Positions 22,887-30,394 of a DNA stretch of 30,404 bases are shown in pieces. Numbering within the stretch: position 1 is the first letter of the stretch; every line of letters begins with the position of its first letter. The notes beneath the pieces were generated by a model. The model was not told the DNA's origin, did not search any database, and saw only the letters and a list, made by a program, of their open reading frames with translations. This DNA is from Candidatus Moraniibacteriota bacterium (GTDB lineage: Bacteria; Patescibacteriota; Minisyncoccia; Moranbacterales; UBA11712): assembly GCA_003157295.1 (NCBI GenBank), contig PMJF01000067.1, forward strand, positions 1-30,404, written 5' to 3'. The position numbers were made by a program, and so were the translations under genes.

Positions 22887-22897
22887 TACCGCAATTT

Positions 22898-22918
22898 AAA
22901 ATCCTGCCGAAGGATTTT
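22898..22918. terminator. Terminator shared by the cassette and glnA
   Basis: AAAATCCT (22898-22905) and AGGATTTT (22911-22918) form a perfect 8-bp stem with a 5-nt loop, followed by TTATTTTT on the plus strand. It lies between convergent genes. Confidence 0.75.
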
Positions 22919-22938
22919 TATTTTTGCTCAATTTTCCC

Positions 22939-24378
22939 CTAAAACCGGTTCCAGAGCATCTGATTGGTTACCTCATGGTGAAATATTATTTCGGAAGTTT
23001 TGATCATAGTTCCCAGTTCTTTGGGGCTGCGATCGGCGACGAATTGTTTGGGCTCAATGTATTTTGTCTTGTTTTCTTCACCAATAATATCTGAAATGTA
23101 GTCGCTCGCTTTGAAAATTTTTATCGCGTCGTTGATATTGTCCGGCAAAAATCGCAAACGCTCTCTCTTGTCCTTGTCTTTTTTGAGCTTTTTACCTTCC
23201 ATGGCGGTCCTCAAGATAGAATAAACAACTAAATATGGATTTGAGTCGGGCGCGACCGAACGAATCTCAAGCCGCGTGCTTTTCTCATCCCCGATCGGAA
23301 TGCGGATCATTGATCCCCGGTCGATCGAAGAGGCTTTGATCTGGTTCGGGGCTTCGAATTTGGGATCCAACCGGCGGTAGGCGTTGACACTTGAGTTGAG
23401 AATGAGACAAAGTTCGGGCGCGTGGTTAAGAACCTTCAAGATGACATCCCAGCCCATCTGCGAAAGCCCGTCTTTCCCGTTTTTTTCATAAAAAAGGTTT
23501 TTTCCGTCCTTAAAAAGAGAAAAATTAAGATGCATTCCGCTGCCGTTGATCTGCGTCGTCGGTTTGGGAAGAAATGTCGCGGTCATATCCATATTGTTCG
23601 CCACCTGGCGGCAAACAAGCTTATAGAGCTGGATCATATCACAAGCCTTGAGCGCGTCTTCGTAAGTGAAATTGAGCTCGAACTGGGAAGGCGCCACTTC
23701 CGGATGATCTTTTTCGTTGCGAAAGCCCATCGCTCTTTGAGCTTCGGCCGCCCGGTCAATAAAAGTCCGCAATCTCCCCAGAGGAAGCGAGTGATAATAT
23801 CCCCCGCCGGAAATGAGCTTGAACTTGTTGGTATCGCTATAATTTTGTTCAGCTTGTTTCCCATCCACCAAAAACCCTTCCACTTCGGCCGAAATATATC
23901 CCGTTATTCCTACTTCTTTTTTAATCTTTTCGCAATATTCCCTGAGCCGTCCCCTGAAGTCAGACGGGTAAAGCGAGCGATCCCGATTTAGCACATAGGC
24001 GAAAAGAACGACTTTCCCCGGCCCGAACACATCCGAGGGCAGCCAGCGGAAACTCGACCAGTCCAGGTCAAGCCTCAAATCCGATTCTTGAAGCGCGCTG
24101 AAGCCTCTGATCGAAGAGCCATCGAAAGTCAGATTGCCCGCCGAGCGAAGCAGAAAATTCTTGTCATAATCAAGCATATGAAATCTTCCTTCGATGTCGG
24201 AAAAGCAAATCGTCACCGCTTTCACTTTTTTTTCTTTCTCAAGATAACTTCGATATTCTTTCTCCAACTCTTTTTGCGGCATTTTTTGAGCCTGTTGCGC
24301 CGCCTTTGCGTTCATTTCTTCCAGCTGATCGTAGGGTATTTCCAAAAATGTCCGTAGATTTTGGTTTAATTCCTGCAT
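22939..24378 (-). CDS. glnA: Type I glutamine synthetase
   Basis: GlnA makes glutamine from glutamate, ammonia and ATP. The 479 residues keep the main sites: FDGSSI at 85-90, metal ligands E165 and E167 (SAEVEGFL), E227 and E234 (HPEVAPSQFELNF), NGSGMH at 278-283 with H283, and RLEIRS with E371 and R373, then DSNPYL. There is a helical N-terminal extension of about 35 residues compared with E. coli GlnA. The usual HHEVA..GQ.E reads HPEVAPSQFE. I see no recognisable adenylylation-site NLYDLPPEE segment near residue 400, so GlnE-type control is unlikely. It has its own promoter and terminator. A related gamma-glutamyl ligase is a less likely alternative. Confidence 0.92.
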   Translation of the reverse strand: MQELNQNLRTFLEIPYDQLEEMNAKAAQQAQKMPQKELEKEYRSYLEKEKKVKAVTICFSDIEGRFHMLDYDKNFLLRSAGNLTFDGSSIRGFSALQESDLRLDLDWSSFRWLPSDVFGPGKVVLFAYVLNRDRSLYPSDFRGRLREYCEKIKKEVGITGYISAEVEGFLVDGKQAEQNYSDTNKFKLISGGGYYHSLPLGRLRTFIDRAAEAQRAMGFRNEKDHPEVAPSQFELNFTYEDALKACDMIQLYKLVCRQVANNMDMTATFLPKPTTQINGSGMHLNFSLFKDGKNLFYEKNGKDGLSQMGWDVILKVLNHAPELCLILNSSVNAYRRLDPKFEAPNQIKASSIDRGSMIRIPIGDEKSTRLEIRSVAPDSNPYLVVYSILRTAMEGKKLKKDKDKRERLRFLPDNINDAIKIFKASDYISDIIGEENKTKYIEPKQFVADRSPKELGTMIKTSEIIFHHEVTNQMLWNRF

Positions 24379-24410
24379 AAATAGATATAAAATGATTATT
24401 ATTTATTTTA

Positions 24411-24439
24411 AATATATAGCCAGTTAACAAAATAGTCAA
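24411..24439 (-). promoter_or_regulatory. Sigma70-type promoter of glnA
   Basis: On the minus strand TTGACT (24434-24439) is followed after 17 nt by TATATT (24411-24416), about 33 nt before the ATG. The remaining gap to 24622 holds no gene I can support. Confidence 0.65.
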
Positions 24440-24622
24440 TTATCCGTTTGATCAAGATCATGCTGCTTTACAACTGGCTGATAATTACGTATTATTTCAT
24501 TAGGAGAGGTTAACTTAGCGGAAAGAAATCCCCGCAAAAAATATTCAGCGGAATCCGGTTTGGATTCGGAAAAAATTGATTTCCGGAGTTTTGTTTTTAG
24601 TAAAAAATATTAACGAAAAATA

Positions 24623-25321
24623 ATGGCTGTTATGACCAGAAAAAATCCCTCGAATTGTTTTGTTCTCCTCCCGGGTTTTTCTCCAGATAATTTCCCCGTT
24701 CTGGAGCTCAAAAGAATGCTCGAAGCCAGAGGCCACGCGGCTGTCGCTTCCAGTTTTTATGGAACCGAAATAATGAGAGATCTTTCGCGTCTCACAATGA
24801 AAGATTGCCTCCAGAACTTGTCCCGAACGGTGCGGGATGCCAAAAAGAACCATGACCGCGTCTTTGGAATTGGCATCAGCCTCGGGGCTGCCATACTGCT
24901 GGAGCACGCGAAGAAAGAAAATAATTTGGACGGAATCGTAAGCATCGGCACTCCTTTCAAACTGAAACACCAAAAATTGATCCGGCTGGGACAAATACCC
25001 GTGCCTTTGGTCAAGCCTTTTTGGAGAGTGGCAGGAAAATTCAAGAAATGGAGATTGCCGCCAATTGCCGCCGCCAAAGTCGTCCTAAATTTCTTGCGGA
25101 AAGAATTCACTGCTAACCTTGAGAGCATCACCGTCCCAACGCTTTTCTTCCACAGCAAAAAAGACGGCGTGACCGATTATCGCGTCGTGCAGGAATTTTC
25201 CGACCGGATGGCAAGCCCCAAAAAGAAAATTATTTTTTTTGATAATGTGGGCCATGTCATCAACGGCCACACAGAAAAAGTGTTGAAAAATATTTTCGAA
25301 TTCTTCGAATTGCCTGACTAA
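24623..25321 (+). CDS. Alpha/beta hydrolase (lysophospholipase/carboxylesterase-like)
   Basis: The 232-residue protein has LLPGFSPDN as the oxyanion turn, the nucleophile elbow GIGISLGAA with S86, an acidic residue in FFHSKKDGVTD, and the catalytic His in FFDNVGHVINGH. A basic lid segment (LKHQKLIRLGQIPVPLVKPFWRVAGKFKKWRLPP, residues ~113-150) could lie against a membrane. Family members hydrolyse esters, often lipids. There is no signal peptide. It is followed by the Lys/Cys peptide gene 61 nt later, which has its own promoter, so an operon is not required. Confidence 0.87.
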   Translation: MAVMTRKNPSNCFVLLPGFSPDNFPVLELKRMLEARGHAAVASSFYGTEIMRDLSRLTMKDCLQNLSRTVRDAKKNHDRVFGIGISLGAAILLEHAKKENNLDGIVSIGTPFKLKHQKLIRLGQIPVPLVKPFWRVAGKFKKWRLPPIAAAKVVLNFLRKEFTANLESITVPTLFFHSKKDGVTDYRVVQEFSDRMASPKKKIIFFDNVGHVINGHTEKVLKNIFEFFELPD

Positions 25322-25338
25322 CATAAACTCGCAAAATA

Positions 25339-25368
25339 TTGAATAATTATTCAAGGCATTAATAAAAT
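25339..25368 (+). promoter_or_regulatory. Promoter with perfect 16-bp palindrome over the -35
   Basis: TTGAATAATTATTCAA (25339-25354) is a perfect palindrome whose left end is also a -35 hexamer (TTGAAT). After 18 nt comes TAAAAT (25363-25368) as -10. The core TGAA-N6-TTCA is the spacing seen in ArsR/SmtB-family operators. A regulator bound here would block RNA polymerase. Regulation by such a protein is inferred. Confidence 0.5.
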
Positions 25369-25382
25369 AGTATTCAAACAAA

Positions 25383-25469
25383 ATGGCCAAAAAGAAAAAA
25401 GTCGTGAAGAAAAAAGCCACCAAAAAAAAGACGACCCAGAAGAAATCGGGGTGCTGTTGCTGCTGCTAA
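25383..25469 (+). CDS. 28-residue Lys-rich peptide with Cys5 tail
   Basis: The ORF is MAKKKKVVKKKATKKKTTQK + KSGCCCCC and stops with TAA. Residues 3-21 are half or more lysine; residues 24-28 are five consecutive cysteines (TGC, TGT, TGC, TGC, TGC). It has a promoter with a palindrome upstream and a terminator 17 nt after the stop, which together define a compact single gene. No SD is present and the leader would be only about 8 nt. The basic part suggests nucleic-acid or membrane binding; the Cys cluster suggests metal binding or lipidation. The function is unknown. Confidence 0.6.
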   Translation: MAKKKKVVKKKATKKKTTQKKSGCCCCC

Positions 25470-25485
25470 GAAGCTATTCTTTACC

Positions 25486-25517
25486 AAAAAAAGCGGCCTG
25501 ATAAGCGCCACTTTTTT
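25486..25517. terminator. Terminator between the Lys/Cys peptide and hydA
   Basis: AAAAAAAGCGGC (25486-25497) faces GCCACTTTTTT (25507-25517), with one C-A mismatch and a 9-nt loop, followed by ATTTTT. The genes on both sides converge on it. Confidence 0.75.
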
Positions 25518-25545
25518 ATTTTTAATGCCTATTTTAAAATAATAT

Positions 25546-27306
25546 TTAGCTAATATTTTTGCGATTGGTATATTTTGTATGCAGCAGCTCCTCCGCTTTA
25601 TCGCCGCCCGGTTTTCCCAAGAATTCTTTATATATCTTTTTGAGCACCGGATTTTCGTGCGATTTTCGAATAGACATTCCCTTGTCGCGCACAATGACAC
25701 CTTTGATCCTGGCGCTTCTTATTTCAGGGCTTGTCGGAACGGGTTGTCCCCCACCTCCGATGCAGCCGTTGGGGCAGGCCATTACCTCCACAAAATCATA
25801 CTGCGCTTTTCCGGATTTGAGATCTTCCAGCATCTTTTTTGCGTTTCGAATTTCATGCACCACCGCAACGCGCAATTTCAAGTCATTGATCTCGATTTCG
25901 GCGCAACGGATCCCTTCTTCCCCCCGGACAACCTCAAAGTCCACTCTCCCTAGCTCTTCCCCTGTGATCTTTTCCGCCGCCGTGCGAAGCGCTGCTTCCA
26001 TCACGCCACCGCTCGATCCGAAAAGCATGCCCGCGCCGGTTGAGATTCCCAGGGCCGGATCAAATTTGCCATCTTCCAATTTAATCGGGTCGATCTTCTT
26101 TTTACGGATGAGTCGCGCCAGTTCCCGAATTGTGAGGACGATATCGACATCCTGGCGACCACTGGCTTTCATTTCCGATCGCGCGGCTTCGTATTTCTTG
26201 GAAGTGCAAGGCATAATGGAAACGGAAACAATATTTTTTGGATCAAATTTTTCTTTTTTGGCGTAATGGGTCTTTATAAGCGCTCCCATCATCTGCTGCG
26301 GAGACTTGCAGCTTGAAAGATTGGGAATAAACTCCGGATAATATTTTTCAACGTATACCACCCAGGAAGGGCAGCAGCTAGTAAACATCGGGAGCACCCC
26401 TTTATTTTTGACTCGCTTGATAAGTTCCGCCGCTTCTTCGACGATCGTAAGATCGGCTCCCAAAATAGTATCAAAAACCTTATTCGCTCCCAGAGCCTTG
26501 AGAGCCGCAACCAATTTTTTTTCTCCAAAGGTACCCGGCGGCATTCCAAATTCTTCAAGAAAAGTGAAGCGGACCGAGGGAGCCGTCTGGACGATCACCA
26601 TTTTTTGCGGATCCGCCAGGGCTTTTTCAAATTTTTCTATTTCGTCTTTTTCTGTTATGGCCGCCGTCGGACAAACCGCGCTGCATTGCCCGCAAAAAAT
26701 ACAATCGAGCGGAATTTCATAAGGCGTGCCGACATTGGTATTTGAACTTCGATAATTCGTTCCGTAGGCTTCCACCGTCTGCATCTCGCGGCAAATCCGG
26801 ACGCAACGGCGGCATTCGATGCAATACTGGCTGTCCCGGGCAATGCAGGGGTTTTTCTCGTCCGCGACCACATGCGACCAATTGTCTTTGAGGAGATCAA
26901 GCTCGTTCTCGCTTTTGAGCTCTTTGCGGCGCGGAACAAACTTGAATCCATCAATATCGTATTCTTTTGCCAACTTTTGAAGTTCGCAACGGCCATTTCG
27001 GAGGCAAGCGGCGCATTTTCCGGCATGATCGGCCCAGAGCAACTCGAGATTTATTTTCCGAGCTTTGTTCACATTTTCCGTTTCCGTCCGAACCTCAAGC
27101 CCTTCCGAAACTTTTTGCACGCATGAAGGCACCAAACCTTTGCTTTGGTTCGTTTCGACGAGACACATCCGGCAAACTCCCTCGCTCGGCAAAAGATCCG
27201 GATGCGCGCAAAGAGTGGGAAGGCGGATACCGTTTCGCTTACAGATGGAAAATATAGTCTCTCCACTTTCGCAGTTATATGGTTTATTGTTTATTTTAAT
27301 CTGCAT
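25546..27306 (-). CDS. hydA: [FeFe]-hydrogenase catalytic subunit
   Basis: This catalyses reversible H2 oxidation/proton reduction at the H-cluster. In the 586-residue protein, an N-terminal [2Fe-2S] domain has C33, C45, C48 and C62. A His-ligated [4Fe-4S] has H94, C98, C101 and C107. Two ferredoxin-type clusters have C162/165/168/172 and C202/205/208/212. The H-cluster motifs follow: TSCCPSW (C311, with C312 as proton relay), MPCTSKK (C367), and EVMACPNGCIGGGGQP (C511, C515). The C-terminus LLHTKY is typical. This is the CpI/HydA group A layout. An upstream in-frame ATG adds 23 residues that overlap the hydB stop, but MQIKINNKPYNCESGE at 27306 is the family start. It is the third gene after hydC and hydB. 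Maturases HydEFG are not in the window. Confidence 0.96.
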   Translation of the reverse strand: MQIKINNKPYNCESGETIFSICKRNGIRLPTLCAHPDLLPSEGVCRMCLVETNQSKGLVPSCVQKVSEGLEVRTETENVNKARKINLELLWADHAGKCAACLRNGRCELQKLAKEYDIDGFKFVPRRKELKSENELDLLKDNWSHVVADEKNPCIARDSQYCIECRRCVRICREMQTVEAYGTNYRSSNTNVGTPYEIPLDCIFCGQCSAVCPTAAITEKDEIEKFEKALADPQKMVIVQTAPSVRFTFLEEFGMPPGTFGEKKLVAALKALGANKVFDTILGADLTIVEEAAELIKRVKNKGVLPMFTSCCPSWVVYVEKYYPEFIPNLSSCKSPQQMMGALIKTHYAKKEKFDPKNIVSVSIMPCTSKKYEAARSEMKASGRQDVDIVLTIRELARLIRKKKIDPIKLEDGKFDPALGISTGAGMLFGSSGGVMEAALRTAAEKITGEELGRVDFEVVRGEEGIRCAEIEINDLKLRVAVVHEIRNAKKMLEDLKSGKAQYDFVEVMACPNGCIGGGGQPVPTSPEIRSARIKGVIVRDKGMSIRKSHENPVLKKIYKEFLGKPGGDKAEELLHTKYTNRKNIS

Positions 27307-27371
27307 GATTAATAATTTTAAATTAGAAAATTTGAGTACAAATTTGCTATGCAAATACCAACCTGAAAATA

Positions 27372-28598
27372 TCACTTGCCGAAAATTTCTTCGCTAAACA
27401 TTGAAATAGCATCGCTCCACGCCACCGCCGCAAAATTCCCTAGCGGGCAAAATGTCGTGTTTGAGAGCGTCCATAAAATATCTTCGATATTTTCCCGGTC
27501 GCGCTCTTTCAGATCATTATTTTTAAGCCATTTGGCGATTTCCCAGAGACGATAGGTTCCTTCCCGGCATGGGACACATTTCCCGCAGGATTCACGGTGA
27601 AAAAAATCGGCCCAGGAAAAAAGAAGATCTTTGATGTCGGCCATTTTATCGACGACCAGGATTGAACCAGCGCCAATTGGATATTCCGAGGGTCCATAGA
27701 TGAGAAGTTGATCCAGCTTTCCCCGCGGCATCAGGCGTCCGGACGCTCCTCCGATCTGCGCGAACCAAAATTCTTTCCCGTCCTCCATCCCTCCTCCGTA
27801 CAACGAATTGAAGATCAGATCTTCAGCCGTCGTTCCGAGCGGGACTTCAAAAATTCCTTTGTTTTTTACCGCCCCCTCGAGTAAAAATAGTTTTGTTCCC
27901 GGCGAAAGGCTTGGTCCGATCTTGGAATACACATCCGCGCCGCGCTTTATGATATAAGGCACATTTGCCAGCGTTTCGGCGTTATTCACAATTGTCGGTT
28001 TGCCAAACAATCCGGAAACCGGCGGATGAGGAGGTTTTAGGCGCGGTTCGCCTCTTTTCCCTTCAATGCTGTTTATGAGCGCGTTTTCTTCCCCGCAAAT
28101 ATAGGCTCCCGCTCCCGAAAAAATTTCAATTTCGACATCAATCGAGCTTCCCATGATCCCCCGCCCGACAAATTCCTTTTCACGGGCTTGTTCAAGAGCT
28201 ATTTTCAGGATCTCGGCCGGTTTTTTATAGTGGCCGTTGATATAAATGAAAGCTCTTTTTGCGCCAATGGCATAAGCTCCGATCAAGAGGCCTTCAATGA
28301 TCTGATGCGGATTTTTTTCGGCGATTATCCGATCCTTATAAACGCCCGGTTCGGATTCATCCAGATTGCAGATAATAAATTTTTGATCCGCCACGATTTT
28401 CGCCGAAATTTCCCATTTTTCACCCGTCGGAAAACCGGCTCCGCTCCGTCCGCGCAGTCCCGATCTTTTGATCTCTGAAACAACTTTCAGGGGAGTTTCC
28501 CGAATGACTTTCCGCAAAGCTTCATACCCTCCGGAACGGATATACGTATTGATGTCGAGAGGATTTATTTTTTCCCAGTTTTTAGTGACGATCTCCAT
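27372..28598 (-). CDS. hydB: Hydrogenase NADH/flavin subunit (NuoF-like)
   Basis: This is the diaphorase subunit, which links NAD(H) to the hydrogenase. The 408-residue protein has the NADH/FMN site GRSGAGFPTGEKW (50-62), the NuoF flavin loop GAGAYICGEENALINSIEG, and PPHPPVSGLFGKPTIVNNAETLANVP. The C-terminal [4Fe-4S] uses C338, C341 and C344 (ESCGKCVPCREGT) plus C384 (TFCPLGN). It lacks the N-terminal thioredoxin-like and C-terminal ferredoxin extensions of Thermotoga HydB, so it is closer to plain NuoF. It starts 7 nt after hydC, with hydA 65 nt downstream, in one operon. With hydA and hydC it should form a soluble NAD-dependent, possibly electron-bifurcating, complex. Confidence 0.94.
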   Translation of the reverse strand: MEIVTKNWEKINPLDINTYIRSGGYEALRKVIRETPLKVVSEIKRSGLRGRSGAGFPTGEKWEISAKIVADQKFIICNLDESEPGVYKDRIIAEKNPHQIIEGLLIGAYAIGAKRAFIYINGHYKKPAEILKIALEQAREKEFVGRGIMGSSIDVEIEIFSGAGAYICGEENALINSIEGKRGEPRLKPPHPPVSGLFGKPTIVNNAETLANVPYIIKRGADVYSKIGPSLSPGTKLFLLEGAVKNKGIFEVPLGTTAEDLIFNSLYGGGMEDGKEFWFAQIGGASGRLMPRGKLDQLLIYGPSEYPIGAGSILVVDKMADIKDLLFSWADFFHRESCGKCVPCREGTYRLWEIAKWLKNNDLKERDRENIEDILWTLSNTTFCPLGNFAAVAWSDAISMFSEEIFGK

Positions 28599-28605
28599 AC
28601 TTTTC

Positions 28606-29046
28606 CTATAAATAATCCAATATGATGTCGTCCACAGTTTCCGGCCTCACTTTCTCAAAAACCTGCTCATCTATCATCATAACCGGCCCTTGATCGCATA
28701 ACCCCAGACAGCTCATGGTCTCGAGCTTCACTTTGGGATGGGAATCATTGCCCATTTCGATCTTCAAGAGCATTTCTATCTGGCGGATAATTTCAAAGGA
28801 TCTTTTCATCGTGCACGGACCTCCCGAGCAAACTCTGATGATCTTTTTCTTGACCGGCCGCGTATTCATCAGATCAAAAAAGCTCGCGAGCGAGAAAACC
28901 CGCGCGAGTGGAAGCGAAAAATATCCGGCAACCTTTAGGCAATCGCTTTCGCTGATATACTTTTCCTGTTTATTTATTTCTTTCAAGACCCTGAGCAGAT
29001 TTTCCAGCTTGGGCTCGAACTCAAGAAGGATCTTTTGAATGGACAT
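28606..29046 (-). CDS. hydC: Hydrogenase [2Fe-2S] subunit (NuoE-like)
   Basis: The 146-residue protein has an N-terminal helical bundle and a thioredoxin-like domain with the NuoE [2Fe-2S] ligands C73 and C78 (RVCSGGPCTMKRS), and C113 and C117 (MSCLGLCDQGP). The final DEQVFEKVRPETVDDIILDYL is typical of NuoE/HydC. It would pass electrons between the flavin subunit and HydA. It is the first gene of the operon; no SD is seen and a TAAAAT-like element lies very close to the ATG, so translation may be nearly leaderless. Confidence 0.93.
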   Translation of the reverse strand: MSIQKILLEFEPKLENLLRVLKEINKQEKYISESDCLKVAGYFSLPLARVFSLASFFDLMNTRPVKKKIIRVCSGGPCTMKRSFEIIRQIEMLLKIEMGNDSHPKVKLETMSCLGLCDQGPVMMIDEQVFEKVRPETVDDIILDYL

Positions 29047-29055
29047 GGCGTTATT

Positions 29056-29073
29056 TTATCACAATTGCGATAA
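29056..29073. promoter_or_regulatory. Near-perfect 18-bp palindrome at the hydrogenase promoter
   Basis: TTATCACAATTGCGATAA is palindromic except for one pair. It lies 10 nt before the hydC ATG in the divergent gap with the membrane-protein gene. The position suits an operator that controls hydrogenase expression. It does not match the Rex consensus (TTGTTAA-N4-TTAACAA) closely. Confidence 0.45.
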
Positions 29074-29130
29074 ACCGAGAAGTTTTATAAAATGATAACA
29101 TTGGATTTTGAAATTTTTAAGGAAAATATT

Positions 29131-29658
29131 ATGAAAGAACAAGAAAAAATAATTGCGACTACTTTTACTCTCATCACCTATCAAGCCAAAGACGCTCTCT
29201 GGACTGTCGGCTTCCTTATTGCCGCCGTCATTTTCCCGGCTCTTCTCGCCCATACGCCGCAAAATCAGTGGGTCACCGGAACAATCGTCAACGTGCTGTT
29301 GTTTTTGGCCGTCTGGCGGGTAGGCATCGTAAATGCGGCTTTGGTCGCTGTTTTTCCTTCATCAATCGCTCTTATGCGCGGCCTTCTTCCCGCTCCGATG
29401 GCTATTTTGGTTCCTTATATCATTCTTTCCAATCTCGCCATGATATTTGTTTTTTATGCCATCAAAAAATACCCTCTGGCGGGCATTATTTCAGGATCAG
29501 TCGTAAAATTTCTCTTCCTCTTCGCAATTACTTCTTTTTTCATCAAACTCGCCACACCCCTTCTCGTGATGATGCAATGGCCACAGCTTTTCACCGCCCT
29601 CGCCGGCGGCCTAATCGCGGTTGGAATCATCAAAATCACCCATATTCCTAAAGCTTAG
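29131..29658 (+). CDS. ECF-S-component-like membrane protein beside the hydrogenase
   Basis: The 175-residue protein has about five or six transmembrane helices. Distinct features are TGTIVNVLLFLAVWRVG, FPSSIALMRGLLPAPMAILVPY, and YPLAGIISGSVVKFLFLF. I recall similar proteins in CPR genomes, often annotated as iron-hydrogenase-associated or ECF transporter S component. The start at 29131 is chosen over an in-frame ATG at 29092 because AAGGA lies 8 nt upstream. It is divergent from hydC with the palindrome between. A role in transport linked to the hydrogenase (for example metal or cofactor) is speculative. Confidence 0.75.
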   Translation: MKEQEKIIATTFTLITYQAKDALWTVGFLIAAVIFPALLAHTPQNQWVTGTIVNVLLFLAVWRVGIVNAALVAVFPSSIALMRGLLPAPMAILVPYIILSNLAMIFVFYAIKKYPLAGIISGSVVKFLFLFAITSFFIKLATPLLVMMQWPQLFTALAGGLIAVGIIKITHIPKA

Positions 29659-29692
29659 CTTCAGGAATGGTTAAAGTTCAACTTTTTAGGAA
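29644..29692. terminator. Convergent hairpins between the membrane gene and pilX-like gene
   Basis: ATTCCT...AGGAAT (29644-29649 with 29663-29668) with an inner AAGC/GCTT overlaps the stop codon. It is followed by AAAGT-tca-ACTTT and TTT. U-tracts are short, so efficiency is uncertain. Confidence 0.35.
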
Positions 29693-29695
29693 TGG

Positions 29696-30394
29696 CTAGT
29701 CTTTAACGCAAGCAACTAATGCAACCTGGCATTGGTTTGGAATAGGAGTGGAAGTACTGCAATCCGGTTCTCCTTTTGATATATCTGTATTGTCCATACT
29801 AGTCGACATTAATTTTGAGGTATTACCCAAATCGCAAGTTCCATCCCATGGAGACGAGCTAGAACAATGAGCCGTTCCCCAAGCATTCATACAGCCAGCT
29901 GGAACTCCCAACCCATCTACCCAAAAACGCTCAAATGTCCCTGTTATTGAGCCACTGAGCCCGCTTGCCACCGCCGCCTCAATGGCCCGCTGGGTATCTC
30001 CGCCCTGGGAACCGACGGAGCGGACGGCTTTGATATCAGAGGGAGCCAGAGAAGTATTGGTAATCACTTTTCCATCTTGGTCGAGAAGATATACTTTGCA
30101 GGTTTCAGTTCCGAAGGAATCGGGACATTTGACGGAGTAGTCCGTATTGAATCTTGAGGCTCCGCCAAAGGCAGAAAGGATCGTGGAATCCGTGGCACTA
30201 GCGATCTTATTAAGGGTCCATTCCACTCCGGATTCGGAGTTATAGAAGGAAGCGACAGAGGATTTGGTCTTTCCGCTCATCTTTTGTTCCATAACCGTTA
30301 CATAGGAGAGGCTGACGACCATTCCTAGGATCACGAAGAGGAGGATGGTGGTAAGAAGAAGGATAGCGCCTTTTTTGTTTGTTTTTTGAGGCAT
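29696..30394 (-). CDS. Type IV pilus assembly PilX-like protein
   Basis: Residues 8-37 (KGAILLLTTILLFVILGMVV and SLSYVTVMEQ) form the hydrophobic PilX N-terminal helix, followed by MSGKTKSSVASFYNSESGVEWTLNKIA, the typical A-x-x-A-E-S-G-like stretch that ends the pilin helix in PilX proteins. The ~170-residue remainder is a secreted globular domain with several cysteines (SVKCPD, ETCKVY, AGCMNAWGTAHC, CQVALVACVKD) that probably form disulfides. PilX-type minor pilins promote pilus assembly or adhesion. The gene is complete; its ATG is 10 nt from the window edge and the upstream bases are A/C-rich with no SD. Other pilus genes may lie to the right. Confidence 0.8.
   Translation of the reverse strand: MPQKTNKKGAILLLTTILLFVILGMVVSLSYVTVMEQKMSGKTKSSVASFYNSESGVEWTLNKIASATDSTILSAFGGASRFNTDYSVKCPDSFGTETCKVYLLDQDGKVITNTSLAPSDIKAVRSVGSQGGDTQRAIEAAVASGLSGSITGTFERFWVDGLGVPAGCMNAWGTAHCSSSSPWDGTCDLGNTSKLMSTSMDNTDISKGEPDCSTSTPIPNQCQVALVACVKD

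Noticed and set aside
25559..26266. Long plus-strand frames opposite hydA, hydB and gyrB
   Set aside because: They are antisense shadows of strongly conserved genes with full motif sets; they show no domains or ribosome binding sites.
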